This document shows positions 42,956 through 53,307 of a stretch of 64,000 nucleotides of DNA, in pieces; within the stretch, counting starts at the first letter, position 1, and each line of letters opens with the position of its first letter. This DNA comes from Saprospirales bacterium (GTDB taxonomy: Bacteria > Bacteroidota > Bacteroidia > Chitinophagales > Saprospiraceae): positions 1 to 64,000 of the forward strand of contig REEI01000058.1 of the NCBI GenBank assembly GCA_007695145.1. Reading direction: 5' to 3'. A model generated the notes under the pieces. It did not search any database, was not told the DNA's origin, and saw only the letters and a list, made by a program, of their open reading frames with translations. A program made the translations under genes and the position numbers.

Positions 42956-44185
42956 TTACCTTCCGGCAAGATTTTCGACCTGTCTGAAGACCCGCATAAA
43001 GTTGCCTCCCCAGATTTTCTCTATTTCTTCCCAATTATAACCCCTTTCCAAAAGCTCAGCAGTAATATTTTTCATTTCAGACACATCAAAACAGTCTTCT
43101 AGTACACCACCGCCGTCAAAGTCACTCCCAATTCCCACATGATCTATACCTATCAGATCAACAATATAGTCAATGTGATCGACAAAGTCTGATACAGTGG
43201 GCAATCTCACCGGATACTTGTGATTGATATCCTCCCAGGCTGCCCAGGCTACCGCCATCTCCTCCTCGCTGAGTCCCTGAAAATTATTGTACTTTTCTCT
43301 TACTTTACGTCTTGCTTCTACTACTTCAGGCTTTTGGGTAATTTGTCTGACATAGGAGGGCAAAAAAGTTACCTGTACCACTCCACCATTTTCTGCCAAT
43401 GCCTTTAACATCTCATCGGACAGATTTCTAGGGTGATCACAGACTGCTCTAGCATTAGAGTGGGTCGCAACGACAGGATGTTTGGAAATTTCAAGTACGT
43501 CGAAAAAGGCTTGATCAGAAATATGGCTGACATCTATTAACATGCCTATGCGATTCATCTCTCTAATTACCTCTTTGCCAAATTCGGACAATCCATTGTG
43601 GATATAGCCCCCAGGATCGGTGGAGCTGTCACAGATTTGATTATTTCTGGTGTGAGACAAACCTATGTACCGTGCGCCCCGGTCATAAAACTCCTGCACC
43701 CGGGTGATATCATACTCTAAAGGAAAACCATTTTCCAGTCCTATAAAAATTGAGTGCTTACCATTGATCTTATGTTCGTAAGCATCATCAGGACTAAGGG
43801 CAATAGCAGCAACACCCTCTGCCCTTTCAGCCATTTGATGGAGGAGATCGAATGTCTCATGAGCTCGCTCATATGCCCGTTTAAAATTGGCTTCAGTCAA
43901 AGAGTTTTGTGGGACAAATACTGCGAAAAATGCTGCGTCAAGTCCGCCCTCCCTCATTCTTGGAAAATCGAGCTTTCCCCCTCCCCTTCGGGCATCATTG
44001 CGTTTCATCACATCAAAGTCGTCTCGCCCCAGTCTCATCGGTGTGTCCACATGGGTATCCAAAGTGAGGATGGTTTTGTGAATAGCCTCTACCTCTTCTT
44101 TGGGATCGGTATTGTGGTTAAAACTTACACCCATCCAACATGGGGCAAAAAGCAGGACCAACCATAACATATTCCTTAATGCCAT
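42956..44185 (-). CDS. Membrane dipeptidase (M19 family), secreted
   Basis: 409 aa; signal peptide, LDTHVDTPMR, IGLSHTRNNQICDS, LIDVSHISDQAFFDVLEISKHPVVATHSNARAVCDHPRNLSDEML, GSDFDGGG. Confidence 0.93.
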   Translation of the reverse strand: MALRNMLWLVLLFAPCWMGVSFNHNTDPKEEVEAIHKTILTLDTHVDTPMRLGRDDFDVMKRNDARRGGGKLDFPRMREGGLDAAFFAVFVPQNSLTEANFKRAYERAHETFDLLHQMAERAEGVAAIALSPDDAYEHKINGKHSIFIGLENGFPLEYDITRVQEFYDRGARYIGLSHTRNNQICDSSTDPGGYIHNGLSEFGKEVIREMNRIGMLIDVSHISDQAFFDVLEISKHPVVATHSNARAVCDHPRNLSDEMLKALAENGGVVQVTFLPSYVRQITQKPEVVEARRKVREKYNNFQGLSEEEMAVAWAAWEDINHKYPVRLPTVSDFVDHIDYIVDLIGIDHVGIGSDFDGGGVLEDCFDVSEMKNITAELLERGYNWEEIEKIWGGNFMRVFRQVENLAGR

Positions 44186-44417
44186 TAGATTATCTTTTGC
44201 TTGATTAATTTACAACCTCTTAAGGTCTGCCAGTAGGATTTCAGCCCGAAAGAAATGTTAGGCGTCAAAGATAAAAAAATTATTCAAAGGTCGCAGCAGG
44301 GTACTATTCTTGAAAAGTGACAAAATTGGATCAGTTTGGGACTCTAAGATAAAAAAAATCTAGTTTTTTTTGGGGGTGAAGATATTGGAAAATCCCTAAA
44401 GAAGCTACCTTTACAAT

Positions 44418-45245
44418 ATGATGTATCGCTCTGTCATGAATAAGGCTAAGTGGATAATATTTTCTCTTGGTTCCATACTTTTATATGCAGATGGAAATAG
44501 CCAAACTGAACCAATGTCCGTTGATGGTCGCGCGTCCGGTCAATGGGCTTATACCTTAGAAGGGATACAATCTTCCTTCTCCAATCAGGCAGGGCTAGCC
44601 GTCATGAAAGGTTTTGGCATTGCAGCTTACGGGGAAAAAACCCACTGGCTTCCGGAATTTGCAAATGTGGGTCTGGCCGTTGGATGGAGCACAGGCACTA
44701 ATTCAGGTATGTCTGTTAACTTTAGCTCATATGGAATAGAGGAATTCAGACAAAACCGCATAGGTCTGGCGTATGGGATGCGTCTTACATCAGACTTCCG
44801 GGTGGGTGTCCAAATCGATTGGTATCAGACAAGTATAGAGAGTTATGGGCAGAATTCACAGCTCACCTTTAGGTTGGGAGGGATTTACAACATCTTTCCC
44901 ACTTTAATGGCAGGATTCCACTTCTCCAATCCGGTGGGTATGGAAATATCCGGCAACCACCCCCTTCCCTCTGACTTTAATTTTGACCTTGAATGGTTGA
45001 TTTCTTCGCAATTGTCAGTTGGTACAGGTTTAAAAAAATCAATAGATGAAAACCCCGGAATAAAAGTAGCAGTTCACTACCAGATCCATCCAAATTTCAA
45101 ATTGATGTTTGGGACCATTACCCAACCAACCAGATTCTCCTTTGGCTTTTCCCTTGATCTAAATGACTTTCGCCTTCATTCTGCAGGTAGTTACCATCAA
45201 CATTTGGGATTCAGCCCCGCTGCAGGAATAACTTTTGAAAGGTAG
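44418..45245 (+). CDS. Hypothetical outer-membrane beta-barrel-like protein
   Basis: 275 aa; signal peptide, alternating beta-strand pattern. Confidence 0.55.
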   Translation: MMYRSVMNKAKWIIFSLGSILLYADGNSQTEPMSVDGRASGQWAYTLEGIQSSFSNQAGLAVMKGFGIAAYGEKTHWLPEFANVGLAVGWSTGTNSGMSVNFSSYGIEEFRQNRIGLAYGMRLTSDFRVGVQIDWYQTSIESYGQNSQLTFRLGGIYNIFPTLMAGFHFSNPVGMEISGNHPLPSDFNFDLEWLISSQLSVGTGLKKSIDENPGIKVAVHYQIHPNFKLMFGTITQPTRFSFGFSLDLNDFRLHSAGSYHQHLGFSPAAGITFER

Positions 45246-45480
45246 GCTGGTTGATGAGTAAATGAGAAGTAAAATGGTGGTTTACGGCAAAAGTTTGACA
45301 GTTATCCTCAGAGCAAGTTTTTTATGGTCCGAGTCGATATTGCCATACAGCGGTGAAAACATCATCGACAATCCAATTCAAATAAGAAAATTCCAAAAAA
45401 AATGCCGATCCAATATACACCCTATTGAAATATCCCCTTATATTTGCGCTCCGAAATAAAAACGTGTAAGAATTATTATT

Positions 45481-45732
45481 ATGGCAAACCATCAGTCATC
45501 TAAGAAGAGAGCTCGGCAGGACGCAAAAAAGCGAATCCACAATCGTTATTATAAGAAATCAACCAGGACCGCTATTGCAAAACTCAGAGAAATTGAGGAC
45601 AAGGGCGATGCTGAGAAGTTTCTTCCTAAAGTGGTGAGCATGATTGACAGGCTCGCTAAGAAAAATCAGTGGCACCAAAAAAAGGCTGCAAACCTCAAGA
45701 GCAAACTGACCAGACATGTTAACAGCATGTAA
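45481..45732 (+). CDS. rpsT: 30S ribosomal protein S20
   Basis: 83 aa; MANHQSSKKRARQDAKKRIHNRYYKKSTRTAIAKL. Confidence 0.97.
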   Translation: MANHQSSKKRARQDAKKRIHNRYYKKSTRTAIAKLREIEDKGDAEKFLPKVVSMIDRLAKKNQWHQKKAANLKSKLTRHVNSM

Positions 45733-45760
45733 AAAGGGGTCAATTTAAAGATATTATTCC

Positions 45761-45797
45761 AAGCGCATTAGGCAACCACCTATTGCGCTTTTTTTTT
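45761..45797 (+). terminator. Intrinsic terminator after rpsT
   Basis: AAGCGCATTAGG-CAACCA-CCTATTGCGCTT followed by a T-run. Confidence 0.88.
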
Positions 45798-45923
45798 GTC
45801 CATGGACATGGAATGCCAAACTACAACAAGACCGAAATCCTACAAGGGCTCACAGAACAAAGGGGTGGGAATTCCGTTCTTTAAATAAAATATTTTCACT
45901 AAATTTGACCAAATTTTAGAATT

Positions 45924-46883
45924 ATGAGTGAGAGTTCAATGCTTAAGAGATTTGAAGATAAAATTCAGCGGGAAATAAAAATAGAACCAAGAGACTGGAT
46001 GCCGGATGAATACAGAAAAACCCTTGTCCGACAGATTTCCCAGCATGCCCATTCTGAAATAGTAGGAATGCTTCCCGAGGGCAATTGGGTCACTCGGGCT
46101 CCATCTATGAGGAGAAAGGTAGCCCTCATTGCCAAGGTCCAGGATGAGGCAGGTCATGGCCTTTATTTATACTCCGCAGCTGAGACTCTTGGGACCTCAC
46201 GCAAGGAGATGATTGACGATTTACACAGCGGAAAAGCAAAATACAGCTCAATATTTAATTATCCCACCCTAAGCTGGGCAGATATTGGAGCGATCGGTTG
46301 GTTGGTAGATGGTGCAGCCATTATAAACCAGGTAATGCTTTGCAGAACTTCTTATGGCCCATACGCAAGAGCAATGGTTCGCATTTGCAAGGAAGAGTCC
46401 TTTCATCAGCGTCAGGGATATGAAATTATGCTCACTTTAGCGCGTGGCTCTGAAGAGCAAAAAGCAATGGCTCAGGATGCCTTAAATAGATGGTGGTGGC
46501 CCTCATTAATGATGTTTGGCCCCCCTGATCACGAATCAAAGCACAGTGCTCAATCCATGGCCTGGAAGATCAAGAGAAAATCTAACGACGAGCTCCGCCA
46601 GAGTTTTGTGGATGCCACGGTGCCGCAGGCAAAGCTCATTGATCTTGTTATTCCCGATCCTGATCTGAAGTGGAATGAAGATCGTGGACATTACGACTTT
46701 GGCGAAATAGACTGGGAGGAATTTTGGAATGTAGTCAAGGGAAACGGACCTTGCAACAAACAGCGACTTGAGGCGAGAAACAAAGCCCACGATGAGGGTA
46801 AATGGGTGCGAGAAGCAGCAGCTGCCTTTGCTGAAAAACAAGCGACAAGAAGAAAGGACGTACAGCAAAAAATTGCTTCTTAG
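45924..46883 (+). CDS. paaA: 1,2-phenylacetyl-CoA epoxidase subunit A
   Basis: 319 aa; [46 protein letters not shown]. Confidence 0.95.
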   Translation: MSESSMLKRFEDKIQREIKIEPRDWMPDEYRKTLVRQISQHAHSEIVGMLPEGNWVTRAPSMRRKVALIAKVQDEAGHGLYLYSAAETLGTSRKEMIDDLHSGKAKYSSIFNYPTLSWADIGAIGWLVDGAAIINQVMLCRTSYGPYARAMVRICKEESFHQRQGYEIMLTLARGSEEQKAMAQDALNRWWWPSLMMFGPPDHESKHSAQSMAWKIKRKSNDELRQSFVDATVPQAKLIDLVIPDPDLKWNEDRGHYDFGEIDWEEFWNVVKGNGPCNKQRLEARNKAHDEGKWVREAAAAFAEKQATRRKDVQQKIAS

Positions 46884-47109
46884 TGCGCTATTAGATCAAG
46901 GGGAAATTCGCTTTTGGATACCAGAAAGCCAGGCTTTTGGACAGAATCTGAGCGTTTTATGGAATCTTTTTCTATCTTGAATCTTTTATTGATGAAATTA
47001 GGAACGATACAGACCCCATACAGACCCATTAATATACAAGAGGTCTGAAACGATGCTGGTTATCAGTTTATGGGATTTGGATTATTAAAAAACTTTAAAA
47101 GTTAGAAAT

Positions 47110-47400
47110 ATGAGCAATGAAAAGGACTGGCCTCTTTGGGAAATTTTTATCAGAAGTAGGGCCGGACTCAATCACAAACACGTGGGTAGCCTCCATGCCG
47201 CGGATGCAGAAATGGCCATAGAAAATGCGCGAGATGTGTACACCCGCAGAAATGAAGGCATAAGCATATGGGTGGTGGAGTCAAAATATATCAAAGCTTC
47301 CAATCCCGCTGATGAGGAGTCACTGTTTGAACCGGCAAGCGATAAAATCTATCGCCACCCCACTTTCTACGATCTCCCCGATGAGTTGAAGCATATGTAA
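47110..47400 (+). CDS. paaB: 1,2-phenylacetyl-CoA epoxidase subunit B
   Basis: 96 aa; WPLWEIFIRSRAGLNHKHVGSLHAADAEMAIENARDVYTRRNEG. Confidence 0.95.
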   Translation: MSNEKDWPLWEIFIRSRAGLNHKHVGSLHAADAEMAIENARDVYTRRNEGISIWVVESKYIKASNPADEESLFEPASDKIYRHPTFYDLPDELKHM

Positions 47401-47424
47401 TCGATTATAAAAAATCAGTCTACT

Positions 47425-48192
47425 ATGAAGTCTTATACAAAATACGATCCACTGGTTGAATATGTGCTTAGGTCGGCAGACAATACTTTGATACTGGGCC
47501 ATCGCCTTTCAGAGCTCTGTGGCCATGGTCCCGTTTTAGAACAGGACATTGCAATAACCAATATTTCTCTTGATTTACTGGGTCAATCCAGAATGTATCT
47601 GCAATATGCTGCACAACAAATAGGCAATAATGAAACTGAAGACACTCTGGCCTTTCTTCGGGATGGGATGCAATTCAGAAATTGTCAACTGACCGAGCAA
47701 CCCAATGGGGATTTTGCACATACCATTATTCGGAGTTTCATCTTTGACTCCTACCACTTCTATTTTTGCCAATCATTGAAGAGTTCTACTGACAGTTCTC
47801 TTGCAGAAATTGCAGCCAAATCGCTCAAAGAGGTTACCTATCATCGAAAGTTCAGCTCCGAATGGACCATCCGATTGGGAGATGGGACTGCCGAAAGCAA
47901 TGAGAGGATGCAAAAAGCCCTGGAAAATCTTTGGCCCTATAGTGGAGAGTTGACCGAAGAGGATGCAGTTGATGCAAAAATGGCTGCAGAGGGAATCGGT
48001 GTGGACCTGAAAGATATCAGCGGTTCTATCAACGATTACCGAAACAATATTTTAGAAAGAGCAGGACTTAAAGTGCCTGAAAAAGTTTTTATGCATTCCG
48101 GCGGAAAAAAAGGATTACACACTGAACATCATGGCTATATCCTTGCGGAGATGCAATTCATGCAAAGGGCTTATCCCGGTTTAAACTGGTAA
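47425..48192 (+). CDS. paaC: 1,2-phenylacetyl-CoA epoxidase subunit C
   Basis: 255 aa; ADNTLILGHRLSELCGHGPVLEQDIAITNISLDLLGQSRMYLQYAA. Confidence 0.95.
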   Translation: MKSYTKYDPLVEYVLRSADNTLILGHRLSELCGHGPVLEQDIAITNISLDLLGQSRMYLQYAAQQIGNNETEDTLAFLRDGMQFRNCQLTEQPNGDFAHTIIRSFIFDSYHFYFCQSLKSSTDSSLAEIAAKSLKEVTYHRKFSSEWTIRLGDGTAESNERMQKALENLWPYSGELTEEDAVDAKMAAEGIGVDLKDISGSINDYRNNILERAGLKVPEKVFMHSGGKKGLHTEHHGYILAEMQFMQRAYPGLNW

Positions 48193-48194
48193 CT

Positions 48195-48695
48195 ATGAAC
48201 ACTACCCAAAAATTTTCTCAGCAACAGATATTCGATCTCCTTGAAGAGGTTAAAGACCCTGAGATACCTGTCATTTCAGTAGTAGACCTGGGAGTGGTAA
48301 GGGAAGTAAAATACGAAGGAAAGAAATTGATTGTTACCATCACTCCGACTTACTCAGGTTGCCCGGCTATGGGGGTTATTCAAATGGAGATCACTACCGC
48401 TCTATTGGAAGCTGGGATTATTGACTTTGAGGTGCGCACCTCACTATCCCCGGCCTGGACCACGCGCTGGATGTCTGAAAAGGGAAAGAAAGCACTTAAA
48501 GAATATGGAATTGCCCCCCCTCTGGACAATGAGGGCAATGAATCAGACCTCTTTGGGGAAATGCCTGCCATCCAATGCCCTCATTGCGGCTCAAAAAACA
48601 CAGGAATGACGAATCGCTTTGGCAGCACACCCTGTAAGTCCCTTCACCAGTGTAAAGATTGCCTGGAGCCTTTTGACTATTTTAAGTGCCATTGA
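48195..48695 (+). CDS. paaD: 1,2-phenylacetyl-CoA epoxidase subunit D (PaaD-like, MIP18 fold)
   Basis: 166 aa; DPEIPVISVVDLGVVREV...PTYSGCPAMGVIQ; C-terminal CPHCGSKN...CKDC zinc-binding tail. Confidence 0.94.
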   Translation: MNTTQKFSQQQIFDLLEEVKDPEIPVISVVDLGVVREVKYEGKKLIVTITPTYSGCPAMGVIQMEITTALLEAGIIDFEVRTSLSPAWTTRWMSEKGKKALKEYGIAPPLDNEGNESDLFGEMPAIQCPHCGSKNTGMTNRFGSTPCKSLHQCKDCLEPFDYFKCH

Positions 48696-48777
48696 ATTTA
48701 TTCTGCCCTCAATAGGCAACTGCATCGACTCAGACCGATTCCTTTTATCACAGCTTCTCCCATTACTTTTTAAATCA

Positions 48778-49122
48778 ATTGTTTTAGGCACATAAGTATT
48801 ATGAAAACACCTCATGAATACTTTATTATTTCTTCGACTCAAGTAAAAATAACATTTCCAGCACTAATGGACAATCTTGATTTACGAACAAGGAACACCG
48901 ATTAACGATTTCAGATTTTAATTCCAATCATTCTTACCTACAAATTATTGCTAATCATGCATTCAATGATTAAAAAGTTCGCAAATGGGCGTTCGTTAAT
49001 CGGTGTTCGTTAATCAATAACTGTCCTGTTTCACCTATACTCATTAAGGTTGGCCCTCATTCACTTGTCTTGATTGAAGTCAACCAAGTATATTTGATCT
49101 TTATCCCTTAATAGCCTAATTC
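48778..49122 (+). repeat. Dispersed intergenic repeat, copy 1
   Basis: ~345 bp highly similar to 53890-54216; contains nested inverted repeats (48871-48908 with 48990-49026). Confidence 0.9.
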
Positions 49123-49286
49123 AATAAATCTAATTTTGGGTTTCCGGTAGTCAATGATTTAGGTTTATCACCATTTAAAAGTCCAATCAGTAACCCTCCA
49201 ACTACAATTTACAACCAAAGTTGATCAGCCTTTAAACCTAAGTTCCTGATTTGTTGTTTGCAATAAATTGTTTAAAGAAACTTGTG

Positions 49287-49745
49287 ATGATAAAAAAAGG
49301 CGATAGAGCACCTCTGATCCAACTTACAGATTCAGACCTGCAAGCCATACAAATTCCTGCAAAGGATTCAACTACCTTACTACTGTTCTTTCCACTTGCT
49401 TTCACCTCTGTATGTACGACTGAAATGTGCGGGGTAAGGGATAATCTCAAATGGTACAATGGGGTAAATGCCCGGGTTTTTGGGATATCGGTGGACAGTC
49501 CTTTTACCCTTAAAGAATTTAAAACGGCTCAGGATTTAAACTTCCCGCTACTATCCGACTTCAACAGAAGCGCGGCTGCTGCCTATGGTGCAATCTACGA
49601 AGACTTTTTCGGGATGAAAGGAGTGGCAAAGAGGTCCGCTTTTGTAATAGATGGAAATGGAGTGGTACAGTATGCAGAAGTATTAGAGGATGCCGGGCAA
49701 CTACCAAATTTTGAGGAAATAGCAAATGCTATAAGAAACCTTTAA
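49287..49745 (+). CDS. Peroxiredoxin (AhpC/TSA family, BCP/AhpE-like)
   Basis: MIKKGDRAPLIQLTDSDLQ...LLFFPLAFTSVCTTEMCGVRDN; start moved to ATG 49287 from track start 49251. Confidence 0.9.
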   Translation: MIKKGDRAPLIQLTDSDLQAIQIPAKDSTTLLLFFPLAFTSVCTTEMCGVRDNLKWYNGVNARVFGISVDSPFTLKEFKTAQDLNFPLLSDFNRSAAAAYGAIYEDFFGMKGVAKRSAFVIDGNGVVQYAEVLEDAGQLPNFEEIANAIRNL

Positions 49746-49902
49746 ACTTCACTTGGAAGGAAGCATCAGGTTGGACCCGGATGAAGAAGTAAGGCAGTTG
49801 ACCACTGTTCTCAATTCAACAAAAAAGGAGTGGTGTTTCCTGAGAAAAATATCCCCCCAACCTTTCATTCAGTTGGAGGGAAGTATTTTGGAGAATAGGA
49901 AA

Positions 49903-50721
49903 TCAATTATTCAATTTATCGAGATGCACATCCATCTGCGGATAGGGAATATTTACACCCTCTTTGTCAAAAGCTTTTTTAACTTCTTCAATCAGGTAGA
50001 AATAAACAGGCCATTTGTGCTCAGTTTTTGTCCAACAGCGAACTTTAAAGTTGACACTGCTATCTGCCAACTCGCTAACAAATATATCGATCGGCTTTTC
50101 TTTGATTACGGCTTCATGATTTTCGAGTAAATTTTTAATGATGGAACGGGCTTTGTCAATATCATCTCCATACCCTATACCAAAAGTCCAATCAGTTCTC
50201 AATTCACCTGTAACGGAGATATTGGTAATGGTACCCCCCGTAATTACCCCATTGGGAATGTACACTTTTTGATTGTCAAAAGTGTGAATAATGGTTTGGA
50301 AAATCCCAACCTCTCTTACGGTTCCCATCACTCCCTGCACTGATACGGAATCTCCAACTTTAAATGGCTTGAAAATCAAGAGCAACACGCCACTGGCAAA
50401 GTGACCGAGGGTTCCCTGTAAGGCAAGACCAATTGCGAAGGCGGCTGCACCGATTACTGCCACAAAGGAGGTGGTCTGAATACCAAATACTCCGGCAACA
50501 CTGATTAAGACCAAAATTTTGAGACCTACGGTAATTAATTTGGTAAAGAACGGAATAACTGTAGGATCAACACTTCTCTTCTGAAGTCGGTTTCTCATTA
50601 CTCTCCCAATCCTCCCCGCTATCCAAAAACCTATAACAAGAGTCACCAAAGCAAGTAGAACCTGGGCTCCAAATCCAATTGCAGTTTCTAAAATAACTTC
50701 TGAGTCAATATATTCTTCCAT
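49903..50721 (-). CDS. Small-conductance mechanosensitive channel MscS family
   Basis: 272 aa; AIGLALQGTLGHFASGVLLLIFKPFKVGDSVSVQGVMGTVREVGIFQTIIHTFDNQKVYIPNG. Confidence 0.95.
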   Translation of the reverse strand: MEEYIDSEVILETAIGFGAQVLLALVTLVIGFWIAGRIGRVMRNRLQKRSVDPTVIPFFTKLITVGLKILVLISVAGVFGIQTTSFVAVIGAAAFAIGLALQGTLGHFASGVLLLIFKPFKVGDSVSVQGVMGTVREVGIFQTIIHTFDNQKVYIPNGVITGGTITNISVTGELRTDWTFGIGYGDDIDKARSIIKNLLENHEAVIKEKPIDIFVSELADSSVNFKVRCWTKTEHKWPVYFYLIEEVKKAFDKEGVNIPYPQMDVHLDKLNN

Positions 50722-50801
50722 GAGTTTTGAACATTTTTACCGGATACCATATATTATAGTAGTTTAGTGCAAATTGTTCATTTACTATTGCAATTAATTT
50801 T

Positions 50802-51260
50802 ATGAATGAGGATAAAATATTGAAAAAAGCAACTTCGTATTGCGCCTATCAGGAAAGATCTGAAAAGCAGCTAAGAGAAAAGCTCATTAAATTGGGCGCA
50901 GATGAGTACCTTGCTGAAAAGCTTACAAATCTATTGATCAATGAAAAATACTGTGATAATCTGAGATTTGCAAAATCCTATGTGCGAGGAAAGTTCTATC
51001 AAAAAAAATGGGGAAAACTGAAAATTAAAGCGGGCTTAAAAACGCATAATTTACCTCCAAACCTAATCGATATTGCCCTGGGTGAAATCGATACCGGTGA
51101 TTACCTACAACAACTTGAAAAAAACCTAAAAACCAAAGCGAAGTCAGTAGGGAATCATGACAAAAAGGCCCAGCGATTCAAAGTATATCAGTCTCTCTAC
51201 CGCAAGGGATTTGAATCTGATCTGATTTTTAAGTTAATGGGAGAGCACCTCAGTGATTAA
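50802..51260 (+). CDS. recX: Regulatory protein RecX
   Basis: 152 aa; ATSYCAYQERSEKQLREKLIKLGADEYLAEKLTNLLINEKYCDNLRFAKSYVRGKFYQKKWGKLKIKAGL. Confidence 0.9.
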   Translation: MNEDKILKKATSYCAYQERSEKQLREKLIKLGADEYLAEKLTNLLINEKYCDNLRFAKSYVRGKFYQKKWGKLKIKAGLKTHNLPPNLIDIALGEIDTGDYLQQLEKNLKTKAKSVGNHDKKAQRFKVYQSLYRKGFESDLIFKLMGEHLSD

Positions 51261-51305
51261 CGGGCTGTCTATGCTCAGGAGTTGAGTCTTTAAAGCGCCC
51301 TACTG

Positions 51306-52283
51306 TTATACAGTACTTTTTTTTGCAATGACCTCGTGAGGGTCAAAGGGAATCAGTTCCCTGATAATAAAAAAACCATCTTCGCCCTGCGGCTGATAAA
51401 GAGGCATAAGAATAAGCCCTTCTTCCGGCGAAGGGATATCACCGTTTTTATCACGGGCAATTATTTCCCCTTTTTCAACCCTTTGGAAGTTTTGGTATCC
51501 AGGGTACATTTCAAATCCATCCTCAGGGCCTATAGAATGACAATAGGCTAACTCGGCGACCTTAGGCAAACCGGTTGAATGTTCTATAAGTAGCGAATCA
51601 TGACGATTCTCGACGTCCTCCTCGGCTACACATCCAATAGTCCGCATGCAATTGGTAATGGCAGCTATGGCGCGATTGACCGACAATGGCTCATTGTGTT
51701 GACCACTTTCAAATACCACTGTGGTAGTACCCGGTAGAAAATGCTCCTCATTGAAAAAATGCAATGTGGTTCCTTTAATACCTTTGAGCATTCCCCGGAT
51801 TACAGGGGCGTGCAACTCAACCCCCAGCTTGAGACTTTTCGGATCATCTGTTACGATAGAAAAAATGCCCCCTCTGGCAGTGGTTGTATGTAAATCCAAA
51901 ATAATTAATCGCTCGGGTTGATAGCGGTGATAATGGTATTCGATCAATTCCAATATTTCCTTCATTTCAAGATACTCATCCTTCAGCTCCGATGTGGGTG
52001 TTCTTCTTACATAATCCACATTATCGAGAGTCCACATCCTATTCAGATCTCGCTCAATGAAACGGACATTCTTCCTCATGGCTGGCATATTACCTTTAAT
52101 CCCCAGAAAGAGACCTTTAAACATAAAGCCGGGATTAGTGATGGGTTCCACTTCAAGCATTTTGGCCATAAGAGTAATGGCTCGCAGTCCGGCCTTTTCA
52201 TTGCCGTGCATTGCTCCAAGACAAACCAGCATAGGCCCCTTTAAGAGACCTTCATATTTCCCTATAATTCTGCTTCTTCTCAT
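51306..52283 (-). CDS. Succinylglutamate desuccinylase/aspartoacylase family protein
   Basis: 325 aa; CLGAMHGNEKAGLRA, ERDLNRMW, LILDLHTTTARGGIF. Confidence 0.85.
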   Translation of the reverse strand: MRRSRIIGKYEGLLKGPMLVCLGAMHGNEKAGLRAITLMAKMLEVEPITNPGFMFKGLFLGIKGNMPAMRKNVRFIERDLNRMWTLDNVDYVRRTPTSELKDEYLEMKEILELIEYHYHRYQPERLIILDLHTTTARGGIFSIVTDDPKSLKLGVELHAPVIRGMLKGIKGTTLHFFNEEHFLPGTTTVVFESGQHNEPLSVNRAIAAITNCMRTIGCVAEEDVENRHDSLLIEHSTGLPKVAELAYCHSIGPEDGFEMYPGYQNFQRVEKGEIIARDKNGDIPSPEEGLILMPLYQPQGEDGFFIIRELIPFDPHEVIAKKSTV

Positions 52284-52507
52284 TATTGCGGGTGCAAATA
52301 TACCAAAGGACCTCCTCTATGGGAAATTATCCCTCACGTTTATTTTTATCGTTATAAGAGCTGCCTACAAGCATCTAGCTAGATACATTTGCCCAATGAC
52401 TTACAGAAAAATAAGGGATTTCCTCCCAACAAAATCACAGGTGGTGAGACGATATTATCCAATCCTGTTCCAATATATTTGAACGGTTTGAGGTTTTAGT
52501 TGTAATT

Positions 52508-53203
52508 TTGGTGAATAGTTATTTGATAAAGAAATTTTTTGACCATATGCATACCCTGCAAAATGTAGCCATGTTGGTTACTCTCAGTCTTTTACTCTGT
52601 GGGCAGACCCTTTTCTCCCAAGCGGATCAGGAGCGCCGCCCCATTCAATTCAGTGGTCAGGTTTTCACGGAAATCGATGAAGAATTAAGGCCTGTACCCT
52701 TTGTCAATATTGCCGTAAAAGGAACCAGCAGAGGTACCTTTTCGGATTATGAGGGCTTCTTTTCAATAGTTGCCCGGGAAGGAGAAACGGTCGTTTTTTC
52801 TGCTCTGGGCTTTGAAGTCGTTGAATACGAAGTCCCAATGGATCTCTGGAGTGACCACTACACCATTTTTCAACTGATGACCAGAGACACTATTCTGCTA
52901 CCCGAAACTGTGATTTATCCCTGGCCCTCCAGAAAATACTTTGATATTGAATTTCTCGCTATGGACGTCAGCAATGAATTGAAGCGAAGGGCCTCTGAAA
53001 ACCTATCTGAAGAGGCGCTCGCCCGTCTGCGACAAGATCTGCCCGCCGACGGTGGAGAAGCGACCAATTTATACTTCAGACAACAATCTCAATCCTATTA
53101 TCACCAGGGTCAATTCAGACCTATGAACATCCTCAACCCAATGGCCTGGAAGGACTTTATCGAGGCCTGGAGAGAGGGCAGATTTCGCCGCCAAAGCGAG
53201 TGA
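52508..53203 (+). CDS. Carboxypeptidase-like regulatory domain protein
   Basis: 231 aa; QFSGQVFTEIDEELRPVPFVNIAVKGTSRGTFSDYEGFFSIVAREGETVVFSALGFE. Confidence 0.8.
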   Translation: MVNSYLIKKFFDHMHTLQNVAMLVTLSLLLCGQTLFSQADQERRPIQFSGQVFTEIDEELRPVPFVNIAVKGTSRGTFSDYEGFFSIVAREGETVVFSALGFEVVEYEVPMDLWSDHYTIFQLMTRDTILLPETVIYPWPSRKYFDIEFLAMDVSNELKRRASENLSEEALARLRQDLPADGGEATNLYFRQQSQSYYHQGQFRPMNILNPMAWKDFIEAWREGRFRRQSE

Positions 53204-53307
53204 AGTTTCTTCAAGGGAAAATTTTATTGACTTTTATATTGAATTTCAATAATTAGCCTTATTTTTATTGCTGAAATAATAGTTTATCAAACAGCAAAAT
53301 CTTTGGC

